Below are positions 23,072 through 30,812 of a DNA stretch of 47,910 nt, in pieces. The notes under the pieces are model-generated. The model worked only from the letters and a program-made list of their open reading frames with translations. It made no database searches and had not been told where the DNA came from. Both the position numbers and the translations under genes were made by a program. This DNA is from CAIOHW01 sp046317855 (GTDB lineage: Bacteria > Bdellovibrionota > UBA1018), in assembly GCA_046317855.1 (NCBI GenBank), contig JBKCVM010000015.1, positions 1 through 47,910 of the forward strand, written 5' to 3'. The stretch's first letter is position 1. Each line of letters starts with the position of its first letter.

Positions 23072-25014
23072 TGACTACCCCCAAAGGACCGCCTACGGAT
23101 ATTGCGTCAGTTCTTGCGCAGCTCGAGCGGCCTGAAAAGGCTGTGGTGACCGCAGGCATGCCTTACGCAAATGGCCCGTTGCACCTAGGGCACCTGGCCG
23201 GATCGCATGTGCCACCTGATATTTACTCGCGTTGGCTTGGGCTTTTGATCGGCCGCGAAAACGTTCTTTTCGTGAATGGCACCGACGACCACGGCTCCAC
23301 GAGCGAAGTGGCTGCCATGCAGGCAGGAAAGCCCATTCGTGAGTTCATCGACTCGATCCACGAGAGCCAAAGGACTACTCTGAAACGGTACTCGATCGGG
23401 GTGGATTGCTACAGCGGGACATCTTCGCCCGAGACTTTTCCGCTCCAAAAGGCTCTGTCTGATGAGTTTATCAAGAAACTTTACAAGAATGGAATGCTTC
23501 AAAAGCGGGTGAGCCTTCAGTGGTTTGATCCCAAGCTCGGGCGCTTTTTGCCGGACCGCTACGTCAAGGGCAAGTGCCCCAACGCCAAGTGCGACAACGA
23601 AAGCGCCTACAGCGACGAGTGCGATCGCTGCGGTAGCCAATACGAACCAAGCCAGCTCATCAACCCAAGGAGCGCTCTCAGTGATGTCGTGCCCGTCATG
23701 AAAGAAACGGTGCACTGGTGGCTCGACATGTGGAAGGTCTCGGATGTTCTTTGTACATGGTTGAATTCAAAGACCGAGTGGCGCAAGCCCGTTTTGGCCG
23801 AGGCGCTGGGGACTGCGCTTCCGTCGTTCAGGTTTGATGCCTCGTTTGAGCCAGCTTACAAGGAGATCAAGGCCGGGCTCCCCAAGCACAAGCCGCGATA
23901 TGCTCCCAATAAAAAAATCGCCCTGCAGTTCGATAACAAAGTCGACATGGGCCGGGCGCGAATTGAGATCGAGAAGCTGGGTGCAAAGACCGAGCTTGTG
24001 GATGAATGGGCGCATCGCTCGATCACGAGGGATGTGAGCTGGGGGATTTCGCTCCCCACTGAGCTTGATCCCGATATGGCTGGAAAGACGCTTTACGTTT
24101 GGCCCGATTCGTTGATCGCCCCGATCTCGTTCACTCGGGTGGCGCTCATGCAGCGCGGCCGGACTGAGGCGCAGGCGGCCTCTGAGTGGAAGCAGTACTG
24201 GTGCAACCCCAAGGCGCGCATTTACCAGTTCCTAGGGCAGGACAATGTTTTCTTTTACGTGCTCATGCAGGGTGCCATGTGGCTTGGTCACCAGAATGAC
24301 CCGCTCAGGCTTCCCGTGGAAGGCGAGCTTCAGATGACTGACATCTTTGGCTGCTACCACCTCCAAGTGAACGGCGAAAAGATGAGCAAGTCTCGCGGCA
24401 ACTTTTTTACGGGGGATCAGCTCCTGGATGAAAAGGGTTATTCGGCCGACCAGATCCGGTATTTTCTTTCGACGCTGACGCTTCCTGAAAAGGCTTCGAG
24501 CTTTGACTTTGCTGCTTTGGATGAGCGCAACAAGTTTTTGGCCGGCCCCATGAATGCCGCTTTTGAAAAGCCCATTTCGGCCTGCCACTCCAAGTTTGGC
24601 GGGGTGGTGCCGGAGGGGCGGCTCAACGAAAAGGTCGAAGCTGAGACGCTCCAAATTGTTCGGAGATATGTGAAGGCCATGGACCGAGCAGACTACGCTA
24701 ACTTGTTGGGCGCGATCGAAAACTATGCGCGCTCCATCAACAGCCTATTTACCCAGTTCAAGCCACATGACGACCGGTTTCCGGAGGAGCAGCGGCGCGA
24801 TGCCCTGTATTCGTGCTTCTACGTTCTCAAAAATCTCATGATCCTGCTCTATCCCTTTGTTCCTGAAACCATGGACAGGCTCAGGCAGTCGCTGAACCTC
24901 GATCCATCGGTCTTTAAACTGGACGAGCTGGGTCGGCCCATTCCGGGGGGGCACCGCATCGGGGCCAAACAGCAGTATTTTCCGGCTGTAGCCGGGGAGG
25001 CTTCTAGTTCTTGA
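23071..25014 (+). CDS. metG: Methionyl-tRNA synthetase with an internal insertion
   Basis: Attaches methionine to tRNA-Met. The 647 residues include the HIGH motif HLGH (38-41), a zinc-knuckle with four cysteines (C169, C174, C184, C187), and the KMSKS motif (437-441). The C-terminal helical anticodon domain is present, but the extra dimerisation (EMAP/Trbp111-like) domain is absent. Residues about 248-310 form an extra segment between the catalytic-domain strand WKVSDVLCTWL and the conserved SITRDVSWGI, which usually lie closer together. It starts one base inside the gltX stop, so its translation may depend on translation through gltX. Confidence 0.95.
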   Translation: MTTPKGPPTDIASVLAQLERPEKAVVTAGMPYANGPLHLGHLAGSHVPPDIYSRWLGLLIGRENVLFVNGTDDHGSTSEVAAMQAGKPIREFIDSIHESQRTTLKRYSIGVDCYSGTSSPETFPLQKALSDEFIKKLYKNGMLQKRVSLQWFDPKLGRFLPDRYVKGKCPNAKCDNESAYSDECDRCGSQYEPSQLINPRSALSDVVPVMKETVHWWLDMWKVSDVLCTWLNSKTEWRKPVLAEALGTALPSFRFDASFEPAYKEIKAGLPKHKPRYAPNKKIALQFDNKVDMGRARIEIEKLGAKTELVDEWAHRSITRDVSWGISLPTELDPDMAGKTLYVWPDSLIAPISFTRVALMQRGRTEAQAASEWKQYWCNPKARIYQFLGQDNVFFYVLMQGAMWLGHQNDPLRLPVEGELQMTDIFGCYHLQVNGEKMSKSRGNFFTGDQLLDEKGYSADQIRYFLSTLTLPEKASSFDFAALDERNKFLAGPMNAAFEKPISACHSKFGGVVPEGRLNEKVEAETLQIVRRYVKAMDRADYANLLGAIENYARSINSLFTQFKPHDDRFPEEQRRDALYSCFYVLKNLMILLYPFVPETMDRLRQSLNLDPSVFKLDELGRPIPGGHRIGAKQQYFPAVAGEASSS

Positions 25015-25038
25015 GTTCGGGTCTTGATCTTGGGGGTC

Positions 25039-25068
25039 TTGACCGCGGCAAGCGGGCTGAGCTAGTGA
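25039..25068 (+). promoter_or_regulatory. Candidate promoter of tRNA-Gln
   Basis: TTGACC (25039-25044), an 18-bp spacer and TAGTGA (25063-25068) lie upstream of the tRNA start at 25084. The -35 is good and the -10 weak. The tRNA could also be processed from a metG read-through transcript, because no terminator is seen after metG. Confidence 0.35.
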
Positions 25069-25083
25069 ATCGGCTCTTCCGGT

Positions 25084-25157
25084 TGGGGAATCGTCCAATG
25101 GTAGGACTCCAGACTCTGACTCTGGCTATCTAGGTTCGAATCCTAGTTCCCCAGCCA
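25084..25157 (+). tRNA. tRNA-Gln (anticodon CUG)
   Basis: A complete cloverleaf with encoded CCA. The acceptor stem is TGGGGAA/TTCCCCA, the D stem GTCC/GGAC, and the anticodon stem CCAGA/TCTGG with loop CTCTGAC giving anticodon CTG. The T stem is CTAGG/CCTAG with loop TTCGAAT. The discriminator is G. It reads CAG codons. It lies 69 bp after metG and faces the convergent Cys-rich repeat gene. Confidence 0.97.
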
Positions 25158-25171
25158 TTTTTTATTCCGTC

Positions 25172-26701
25172 CTATTGCAGGAGTCGGCATCCTTCGGCCG
25201 AGCCCAGGTTACAGGCCTGGCGGAAGAGTTGCTGCGCTTTTTTCGGATGGCCATCCCACTCCTCGAGTCGCCCCACATATTCACAGGCATCTCCCTCGCC
25301 AAGAACGCACGCATTTTCGAAGGAGCTCCTTGCGTGCTGCGTTTTTGCCTGATCGTTCAGCAGGGTTCCAAGCCGATAGCAGGCCTGGGAGCTCCCTTGC
25401 CGGCAGAGTTCCTCGTACCGGGGCTGGGACTTGGCAGGGATGTTGGGGTCCTCTGAAGATCTCACTGCCCAAAAGCAACTTTCAAAGTCATTTTTGGAGC
25501 AGGCCATTTCATAAAGACTTGTGGCTTCCGCCTTTTTGCCGGCATCCCAACTCAGGCCGGCTAGTTCGAAACAGGCTTCGGGCTGGCCTTTTTTGCAGGA
25601 GCGCTCGAAAAACTCGCGAGCTTTGGCTTTGTCACCCTTCCAATAGGAGAGCGTACCCAGGTAGGTGCACGACCACTCTTCATTGCCGTCACAGGCCCGG
25701 TTTAGGAGAGCGAGGCCTTTCTTTTGGTCACCATAAAGAAAATGCAAGTTGCCCAAGTTGTGGCAGGCGATCAGTACTCCCTGGCTGCAGGGCTTGCTCG
25801 CGATTTTCTGGAGTGTGACGATGTCGGCGTTGATTGTTTTTTCTAAATAGCTTTCCCAGCATCCAAGTCCGCTCCCTTTGGCACATGCGGTCTTGAAGGT
25901 CGCGAGGCTTTTTCGGCGCTCAGAAAGTTTGAGGCTTTGAAGTAAGCCCTTTTGGTGGCACGAGTCCGCGTCCCCGTTCACGCACTTCTTGGACAACAGC
26001 TCGGCGGTAATTTTTCCTTCGTGAACTGAGGAAAGCAGCTCGCTCAATCGACAGGCGCGTGGAATATGACGATCGCAGTCTTTTTTCAGATGGGCGAGTC
26101 CGCTTTTACGGTCCCCGAGCAGGAGTTCCATTTCACCCAAGTTCGTGCAGGCTGTTAGATAGTTTCGCTCGCAAGCAAGGCGGAAGTACCGGCGGGCGCC
26201 GGTATAATCTTCGTTCTCCCGGAGAAGGGAACCCAGCGTGTTGCAGCTTGCGGTATGGAAAGCCTCACAGCCCTTGAGCCATTGTTTGCGAGCCAGGTCT
26301 CTCTTGCCTTCCCTGAGATCGATGTGGGCTCTGTAGTAGCAGGCCTGCTGGATTGAAGCATTGCACGCCTTTTCAAGCAAAGGCCGGGCTGGATTAAGGC
26401 GCCCCTCTCCGAGGTACTGCTCGCCCAGGGAGAGGCACCCGTGCGGGTCGCCCAGCTCACAGGCTTGCTGCAGATATCCGGTACCTGTTTCGCGCTCACC
26501 CTGGAAAAGCTTTCGAACTCCAGCCCTTGTGCATGCGGCGCGCTCCCCATCCCGGCAGAGATCCTCGAATACCGCCGTAGCAGGTGGACGGGCCGTGTCC
26601 TCATCCAGTGCCTTGGCAAAGCGTTGGGTGCTGGAAACGGGGACGGATGAACAGGAGACCAAGCAAGAGACAAAAAGGGTGAGGAGTGCTGGGTGCCGCA
26701 T
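25172..26701 (-). CDS. Cys-rich Sel1/Hcp-like repeat lipoprotein
   Basis: A 509-residue protein with a lipoprotein signal (ALLTLFVSCLVSC) and then about fifteen helical repeats of roughly 32-36 residues. Each begins with a C-x7-C pair, such as ACELGDPHGC, GCEAFHTASC and ACDGNEEWSC. This matches Sel1-like repeats of the HcpA/HcpC type, in which each pair forms a disulfide bridging the two helices. Such proteins are secreted or periplasmic and bind other proteins or cell-wall fragments. The function here is unknown. The gene ends in CAA TAG just 15 bp from the 3' end of tRNA-Gln (convergent). Confidence 0.93.
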   Translation of the reverse strand: MRHPALLTLFVSCLVSCSSVPVSSTQRFAKALDEDTARPPATAVFEDLCRDGERAACTRAGVRKLFQGERETGTGYLQQACELGDPHGCLSLGEQYLGEGRLNPARPLLEKACNASIQQACYYRAHIDLREGKRDLARKQWLKGCEAFHTASCNTLGSLLRENEDYTGARRYFRLACERNYLTACTNLGEMELLLGDRKSGLAHLKKDCDRHIPRACRLSELLSSVHEGKITAELLSKKCVNGDADSCHQKGLLQSLKLSERRKSLATFKTACAKGSGLGCWESYLEKTINADIVTLQKIASKPCSQGVLIACHNLGNLHFLYGDQKKGLALLNRACDGNEEWSCTYLGTLSYWKGDKAKAREFFERSCKKGQPEACFELAGLSWDAGKKAEATSLYEMACSKNDFESCFWAVRSSEDPNIPAKSQPRYEELCRQGSSQACYRLGTLLNDQAKTQHARSSFENACVLGEGDACEYVGRLEEWDGHPKKAQQLFRQACNLGSAEGCRLLQ

Positions 26702-26803
26702 GGCGTCAGGGGGTAGCAGGTGGCTTGAGTGGGTGCAACCCCTGAGCTGCCCCTGCCTCCATGAAGTCTCGGCTTGGTCCGACTGGCGGGTCCGATTTCC
26801 GGA

Positions 26804-26820
26804 CTTAAGGAGCCCTTAAG
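26804..26820. other. Palindrome upstream of the Hcp-like gene
   Basis: CTTAAGG-AGC-CCTTAAG, a 7-bp inverted repeat with a 3-base spacer, lies about 100 bp upstream of the Hcp-like start, next to an A/T-rich tract (26831-26850). It could be an operator. The rest of the 26702-26919 gap holds no recognisable gene. Confidence 0.35.
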
Positions 26821-26919
26821 GTCAGAGAACAAATAAAAAAAATTAAAAATCGAACCCAAGCGCCCTCGGCACCCAGTCTTTACCCTGGTTGGGGGCTCAT
26901 CCTAAAGAGGGGGAGCAGT

Positions 26920-27201
26920 TCACTTCTGCTTTCTTGCTTCGTGGCGCTTCTCACGCATTTCGTGCATTTTGGAGCGGCAGGCCTGGAGCGCTTTCTTGTC
27001 GGCAGCCGACTGAACGCAGGACTTTGCAGAGTTCAATGAGGCGATTCGCTCATCCAGGTGGGTGAGCATTTTCTTTTTCTGGTCTTCAAACGATTGGGCC
27101 TCTGCGGGCGGGGCGGATGGCGGGTCAGCTGCGTTGACCGCGGCCGCGGGCACCATGGCAACCAACATTGAAAAAAGAAACCTCTGGGTCTGAATGCTCA
27201 T
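26920..27201 (-). CDS. Small exported protein, charged and helical
   Basis: A 93-residue protein. A signal peptide (about residues 1-24, with FLFSMLVAMVPAAAVNA, cleavage near A24) is followed by a mature part of about 69 residues rich in Lys, Glu, Ala and Met, with the two cysteines CVQSAADKKALQAC and a basic tail. It may form a small disulfide-linked helical hairpin. The start is fixed by a strong AAGGAGG 6 bp upstream of ATG 27201. No family is recognised, although similar small periplasmic helical proteins (Spy/CpxP-like) exist. It precedes no obvious partner. Confidence 0.7.
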   Translation of the reverse strand: MSIQTQRFLFSMLVAMVPAAAVNAADPPSAPPAEAQSFEDQKKKMLTHLDERIASLNSAKSCVQSAADKKALQACRSKMHEMREKRHEARKQK

Positions 27202-27218
27202 TGGCAAGCCTCCTTGAA

Positions 27219-27246
27219 GGATCTTTGAAAGATCTTTGAAAGATCC
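27219..27246. repeat. Near-palindromic 28-bp element
   Basis: GGATC, two TTTGAAAGATC units and a final C form a 28-bp sequence that is palindromic except for its two central G positions, where the reverse complement has C. It lies just upstream of the ribosome-binding site of the 93-residue gene. It could be an operator or an RNA hairpin. Confidence 0.55.
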
Positions 27247-27272
27247 TTGCGGCGCAAAGCACTGCAAAGAGC

Positions 27273-27812
27273 TCACCACTCCTGATGGATGTACAGGTAA
27301 CCCCGCACGCGGTCGTAGACCACGGTAGCCGGAGAAACTGATGCCTGCTTGCCGCGAATTTCCATCCTCGCATAGCTCAATGCTCCCGGAATCTTTGCCA
27401 ATGGGGTTCCGTCGGATACCGAGAAGCCAAAGAGACTTTGGAACGAAAGGCGATAACAGCGCTCGAGGGTCAGGAGGTTTGCTCCAGAAAAAGATTCAAG
27501 GGCCTGCGTGTCGAGCCGATTTTTGACAGAAATAATTCCGTTTTCATCGAAATCAAACCGAGATTTGAGCTCTTTTTCAATCAGAGCCAGGTTTGCATCC
27601 GAGAACAGTGCAGCGTCAGATGCTGGAAGCTTTTCCCAGTTTTCGAGCACGAGTTGATAGCGGGCCAGGCGGTTAAAATCCCCGCAAAGGTTAGCATCCG
27701 CTACGTTGAGAGTGGATTGATGTCTAAGCTGAAAAGCCAGAGCGTTTGGAGAAAAAGTGACTGAAGCGATACCCGCTAGAGCGATGGCAATAAGTGCGTG
27801 AGTCTTTTTCAT
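27273..27812 (-). CDS. Exported protein, function unknown
   Basis: A 179-residue protein with a Sec signal peptide (MKKTHALIAIALAGIASVT, then NALA). The mature domain is mixed alpha/beta with several Tyr/Leu-rich strands, such as RVRGYLYIHQEW at the C-terminus. ATG 27812 starts the signal directly, whereas an upstream in-frame ATG at 27866 would add 18 residues without an export signal. It is divergent from the ABC-F gene (starts 84 bp apart). No family is recognised. Confidence 0.72.
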   Translation of the reverse strand: MKKTHALIAIALAGIASVTFSPNALAFQLRHQSTLNVADANLCGDFNRLARYQLVLENWEKLPASDAALFSDANLALIEKELKSRFDFDENGIISVKNRLDTQALESFSGANLLTLERCYRLSFQSLFGFSVSDGTPLAKIPGALSYARMEIRGKQASVSPATVVYDRVRGYLYIHQEW

Positions 27813-27896
27813 GGCGTACGGCTTAGCCCTGAGGAGTGGAAGCGGGCAAGTGAAATTTCCGGGCATTTTTGTCCGATTTAGGGCAAGCCCTTAGAC

Positions 27897-29741
27897 ATGG
27901 CCATTCTGGTTTCCGCCCACGAGGTTTCGCATGCTTACGGAGCAAAGAAGCTCTATTCGGGGCTGACGTTTTCACTCGAAAGTGGTGAGCGGACTGGGCT
28001 GATTGGTCCCAACGGGGCTGGTAAGTCCACCCTGCTCAAGATGCTGGCCCGGGAGGTGACCCCTGATTCTGGCACGCTTTCGTTTGCCCGGGGCCTCAAA
28101 GTGGGGTTCTTGCGCCAGGTGCCGACATTCAAGCCCGGGGCTACGGTGCTCGACACCCTGCTTGAAGGGGCGACGGGGGACGGGGCGGGGGGTGGGATCC
28201 ACGCGGACCCGCACCAGTCGGCTTATGAGTGGCTTTCAAAGCTTGAGCTCGATGCCTTCGGGCCTGACGCACCGGTGGAGCGCCTTTCGGGCGGATGGAA
28301 GAAGCGCGTGGCCTTGGGGCGTGAGCTCGTGAGGAATCCCGACCTGCTCTTGCTCGACGAGCCCACCAACCATCTCGACATCGAAGGAATCGAATGGCTC
28401 GAAAAGTTCCTCGCCCGCGCACCTTTTGCATGCCTGACCATCACCCATGATCGGGCATTCTTGCAGAAGGTTTCAAACCGAATCCTCGAGCTTGACCCTC
28501 GTCACGCTGGCGGAATCCTTGCTGTGCAAGGCGATTACGCAACTTACCTGGGAGTTCGTGAGGCGCTGATCGACGCGCAGGAAAAGCGCGAGGTCATTCT
28601 ACGAAACACCATGCGGCGCGAAGTGGAGTGGCTCAGGCAGGGAGCCAAGGCGCGGACAACCAAGCAGCAGGCGCGCATCCAGCGCGCCAATGCCCTAATC
28701 GAGGAAGTGGGCGAACTCGGTTCCAGGAATCAGGTCAAAGTCTCGAAGCTTGAGTTTGAATCGACGGGGCGCTCACCCAAAAAGCTCGTCGAAGCCAAGG
28801 GGATCGCCAAAAAGTTCTCGGATCGATTTTTGTTCCGCAATTTGAGCCTCGTGATTTCGCCGGGCACCCGCCTGGGCCTTTTGGGACCCAATGGCTGTGG
28901 AAAATCGACGCTCATTCGCGCCCTTTTGGGCGAGCTGGCGGTCGAGGTGGCGGGCGGAGTGGAGATCGATGAAGGCGAGGTGCTGCGCTCCGAAAAGCTC
29001 CAGGTGGCCTACTTTGACCAGGTCCGCGACAGCCTGGATCCCGAGAAGACAGTGGCCCGCACGGTCTGCCCGGTGGGGGAGTTCGTGGATTATGCGGGAC
29101 GCCGCATGCACTACCGCAGCTATCTTGACCGCTTTTTGTTCAGTCCTTCGCAGGTCGAAATGCGGGTGGGGGCGCTTTCCGGGGGCGAGCAGAGTCGCGT
29201 GCTACTGGCGCTGCTGATGCTCAAGCCCGCCAATGTGCTGGTGCTCGATGAACCGACGAACGACCTCGATCTGGCTACTTTGTCTGTGCTTGAGGAGTGC
29301 CTCGATGAATTTGAGGGCGCAGTGATCCTCGTCTCGCACGATCGTTACTTTTTGGACCAGGTGTGCGACCGCCTGCTGGCGCCAGAATCCGATGGGTCAG
29401 GCCGCTGGAATTTCTACGAGGGACTCTCGCAATGGGAGGCTTCGCGAAAAAAAGCGAAGTCGTCCGAGCGCCAGGCTTTGCAGCCGGGGGTGCAGGCTGA
29501 AACGCGCGCGCAGCCCGAGGCTCCGCGCAAGCGCAAGCTCTCCTACAAGGACCAGCGCGAACTGGACGGCATGGAGGCTGCCATCCACGCCGCCGAGGCA
29601 AGGCTTGCCGAGCTCACGCGAGAGAGCGAGAAGCTGGAAAACCTTTCGAACGCGGTGCTGCTCGCACGACTCACTCAGGAGCTGTCCGATGCCCAGGCCG
29701 AGGTGGACCGGCTGTATTCGAGGTGGTCAGAACTCCTTTGA
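27897..29741 (+). CDS. uup: ABC-F family ATPase, Uup-like
   Basis: ABC-F proteins act at the ribosome rather than as transporters. The 614 residues hold two ABC ATPase domains and no membrane segment. Domain 1 has Walker A GPNGAGKST (residues 37-45), signature LSGGWKKRVALG and Walker B LLLDEPTNHLD. Domain 2 has GPNGCGKST, LSGGEQSRVLL and VLDEPTNDLD. A C-terminal helical, Arg/Glu-rich region (residues about 545-610) resembles the Uup coiled-coil C-terminal domain. The stop codon at 29739-29741 uses bases of the left terminal inverted repeat of an adjacent insertion sequence, so the original 3' end may have been altered. ATG 27897 is the only fitting start. Confidence 0.94.
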   Translation: MAILVSAHEVSHAYGAKKLYSGLTFSLESGERTGLIGPNGAGKSTLLKMLAREVTPDSGTLSFARGLKVGFLRQVPTFKPGATVLDTLLEGATGDGAGGGIHADPHQSAYEWLSKLELDAFGPDAPVERLSGGWKKRVALGRELVRNPDLLLLDEPTNHLDIEGIEWLEKFLARAPFACLTITHDRAFLQKVSNRILELDPRHAGGILAVQGDYATYLGVREALIDAQEKREVILRNTMRREVEWLRQGAKARTTKQQARIQRANALIEEVGELGSRNQVKVSKLEFESTGRSPKKLVEAKGIAKKFSDRFLFRNLSLVISPGTRLGLLGPNGCGKSTLIRALLGELAVEVAGGVEIDEGEVLRSEKLQVAYFDQVRDSLDPEKTVARTVCPVGEFVDYAGRRMHYRSYLDRFLFSPSQVEMRVGALSGGEQSRVLLALLMLKPANVLVLDEPTNDLDLATLSVLEECLDEFEGAVILVSHDRYFLDQVCDRLLAPESDGSGRWNFYEGLSQWEASRKKAKSSERQALQPGVQAETRAQPEAPRKRKLSYKDQRELDGMEAAIHAAEARLAELTRESEKLENLSNAVLLARLTQELSDAQAEVDRLYSRWSELL

Positions 29742-30662
29742 GGTGGCTCCGCTGATTGGGTATTCTCGCGTGAGGTGGGAGTTGTGATACCAGACATAGA
29801 GAGTCAGGTGATCGATTAGTCCCTGCCTGTTCTTGGTGGTGCACCAGGTCTTTCTAAAAAGACGATTGAGGTTAGCCCTGAGCATGGCGCAGGTGTGGTT
29901 CAGGGCGAAGAGAGGGTCGAATCCGCCCTTTTTCAGTTCTCCTAGGCCCTGTGCCCGCGCCCTTCTGCTCGGAGTGGTTTGGTGGGTTGCCTCTGGGTGA
30001 TGGGCCTTGAGGTGTTTCGGGTAGTGCGGGTTTTCATCCGAGAGCCATCGCGCATCGGGGGCTACGATGGGCTTCAGTTTTGAGAACAGTGCGTTCCAGC
30101 CCTCGCCTCGAAGATCGGCTCTTGGACCGTATTTTTTGAGTGCGATCGGACTCAGTGGTCCCCTTGCCGGCATTTGGGAAACCTCAAAGCCAAGGATTTT
30201 TCGGGTTTTTGGGTCGACGGCAAGCGCGACACTCAGGGGTTTGCACTTGGTGTGCTCGCTGGTCTCCAGGTCATCAAATTGGATGAAACCAAGCGGAGTT
30301 TTGGTGAGAGATTGCATGAACGTCTCATGATGCTTCCTCGCTCGAATGGTCATGAATCGTTTTTTTCTGGCAACTGTATTTCTGCTGATCTTAAGAAGTC
30401 GTGCGGCGCGGCGTTGTGAGACTCCGGAATAGAGGAGTTGGCAGACTTTCAAATTCAGCTGCCTTTTTTTCTGGCGGTATGTGGAATGGCTTCGGGCCGA
30501 TGAGAACGATGTTCCGCAGGCGGTGCAGACGAACCTTGGAATGTGCTGTCCGTCGGATCGCCGGTAGTAGGTTCCTTTTCGGAGTATGCGTCCGACTTTC
30601 GGATCGATTCTGGCCTGGTGGTCTTTGGATGGACACTCAGATTCTGGGCAGAGGCGCTTCAT
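29727..30662 (-). CDS. Transposase with zinc-ribbon N-terminus
   Basis: A 311-residue protein. Its N-terminal zinc-ribbon-like module has C-P-x3-C-P at the start and FVCTACGTSF later. A helix-turn-helix follows (SQRRAARLLKISRNTVARKK). The catalytic core has FDDLETSEHTK, a strand block VALAVDPKTRKILGFEVS, and LSDENPHYP, in the style of IS1-like and IS1595-like DDE transposases. The family is not certain. The chosen start is ATG 30662 (MKRLCPESECPSK); a longer frame to 30737 has no good ribosome-binding site and would enter the right repeat. The stop lies 6 bp outside the left repeat, so the last residues (about GATSKEF) are read through the repeat and flank. It overlaps uup by 15 bp. A shortened relative is at 41187-41600. 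Confidence 0.85.
   Translation of the reverse strand: MKRLCPESECPSKDHQARIDPKVGRILRKGTYYRRSDGQHIPRFVCTACGTSFSSARSHSTYRQKKRQLNLKVCQLLYSGVSQRRAARLLKISRNTVARKKRFMTIRARKHHETFMQSLTKTPLGFIQFDDLETSEHTKCKPLSVALAVDPKTRKILGFEVSQMPARGPLSPIALKKYGPRADLRGEGWNALFSKLKPIVAPDARWLSDENPHYPKHLKAHHPEATHQTTPSRRARAQGLGELKKGGFDPLFALNHTCAMLRANLNRLFRKTWCTTKNRQGLIDHLTLYVWYHNSHLTREYPISGATSKEF
29733..29751 (+). repeat. Left terminal inverted repeat
   Basis: CTCCTTTGAGGTGGCTCCG. It contains the uup stop codon (TGA at 29739-29741) and, on the other strand, codons for the last residues of the transposase. Confidence 0.75.
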
Positions 30663-30728
30663 TTTGAGGTCTAATTTCAAGATTCGGGCCTGAAATCCGG
30701 CTCGCCGGAAATGTAGTCCCCCAGTTTT

Positions 30729-30747
30729 CGGAGCCACCTGAAAAGAG
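30729..30747 (-). repeat. Right terminal inverted repeat
   Basis: Read on the minus strand this is CTCTTTTCAGGTGGCTCCG, matching the left repeat at 17 of 19 positions. It lies 67 bp upstream of the transposase start. Confidence 0.75.
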
Positions 30748-30812
30748 GTTGGACTTCCAGCTCACGAGGGCGCTAGCTTGTTCGGAATGTCCCGGAACAA
30801 AAAAAACCGCAT

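Larger units (their letters stand above)
29733..30747. mobile_element. Insertion sequence with imperfect 19-bp terminal inverted repeats
   Basis: Ends 29733-29751 and 30729-30747 are inverted repeats that agree at 17 of 19 positions, with an 11-bp perfect core AGGTGGCTCCG at the inner side. Between them lies one transposase gene on the minus strand. No clear target-site duplication is seen. The element has inserted exactly at the end of uup. It contains about 1.0 kb. Confidence 0.7.

Noticed and set aside
29733..30747. A target-site duplication flanking the insertion sequence.
   Set aside because: I compared 5-10 bp outside each repeat and found no matching direct repeat, so none is claimed.
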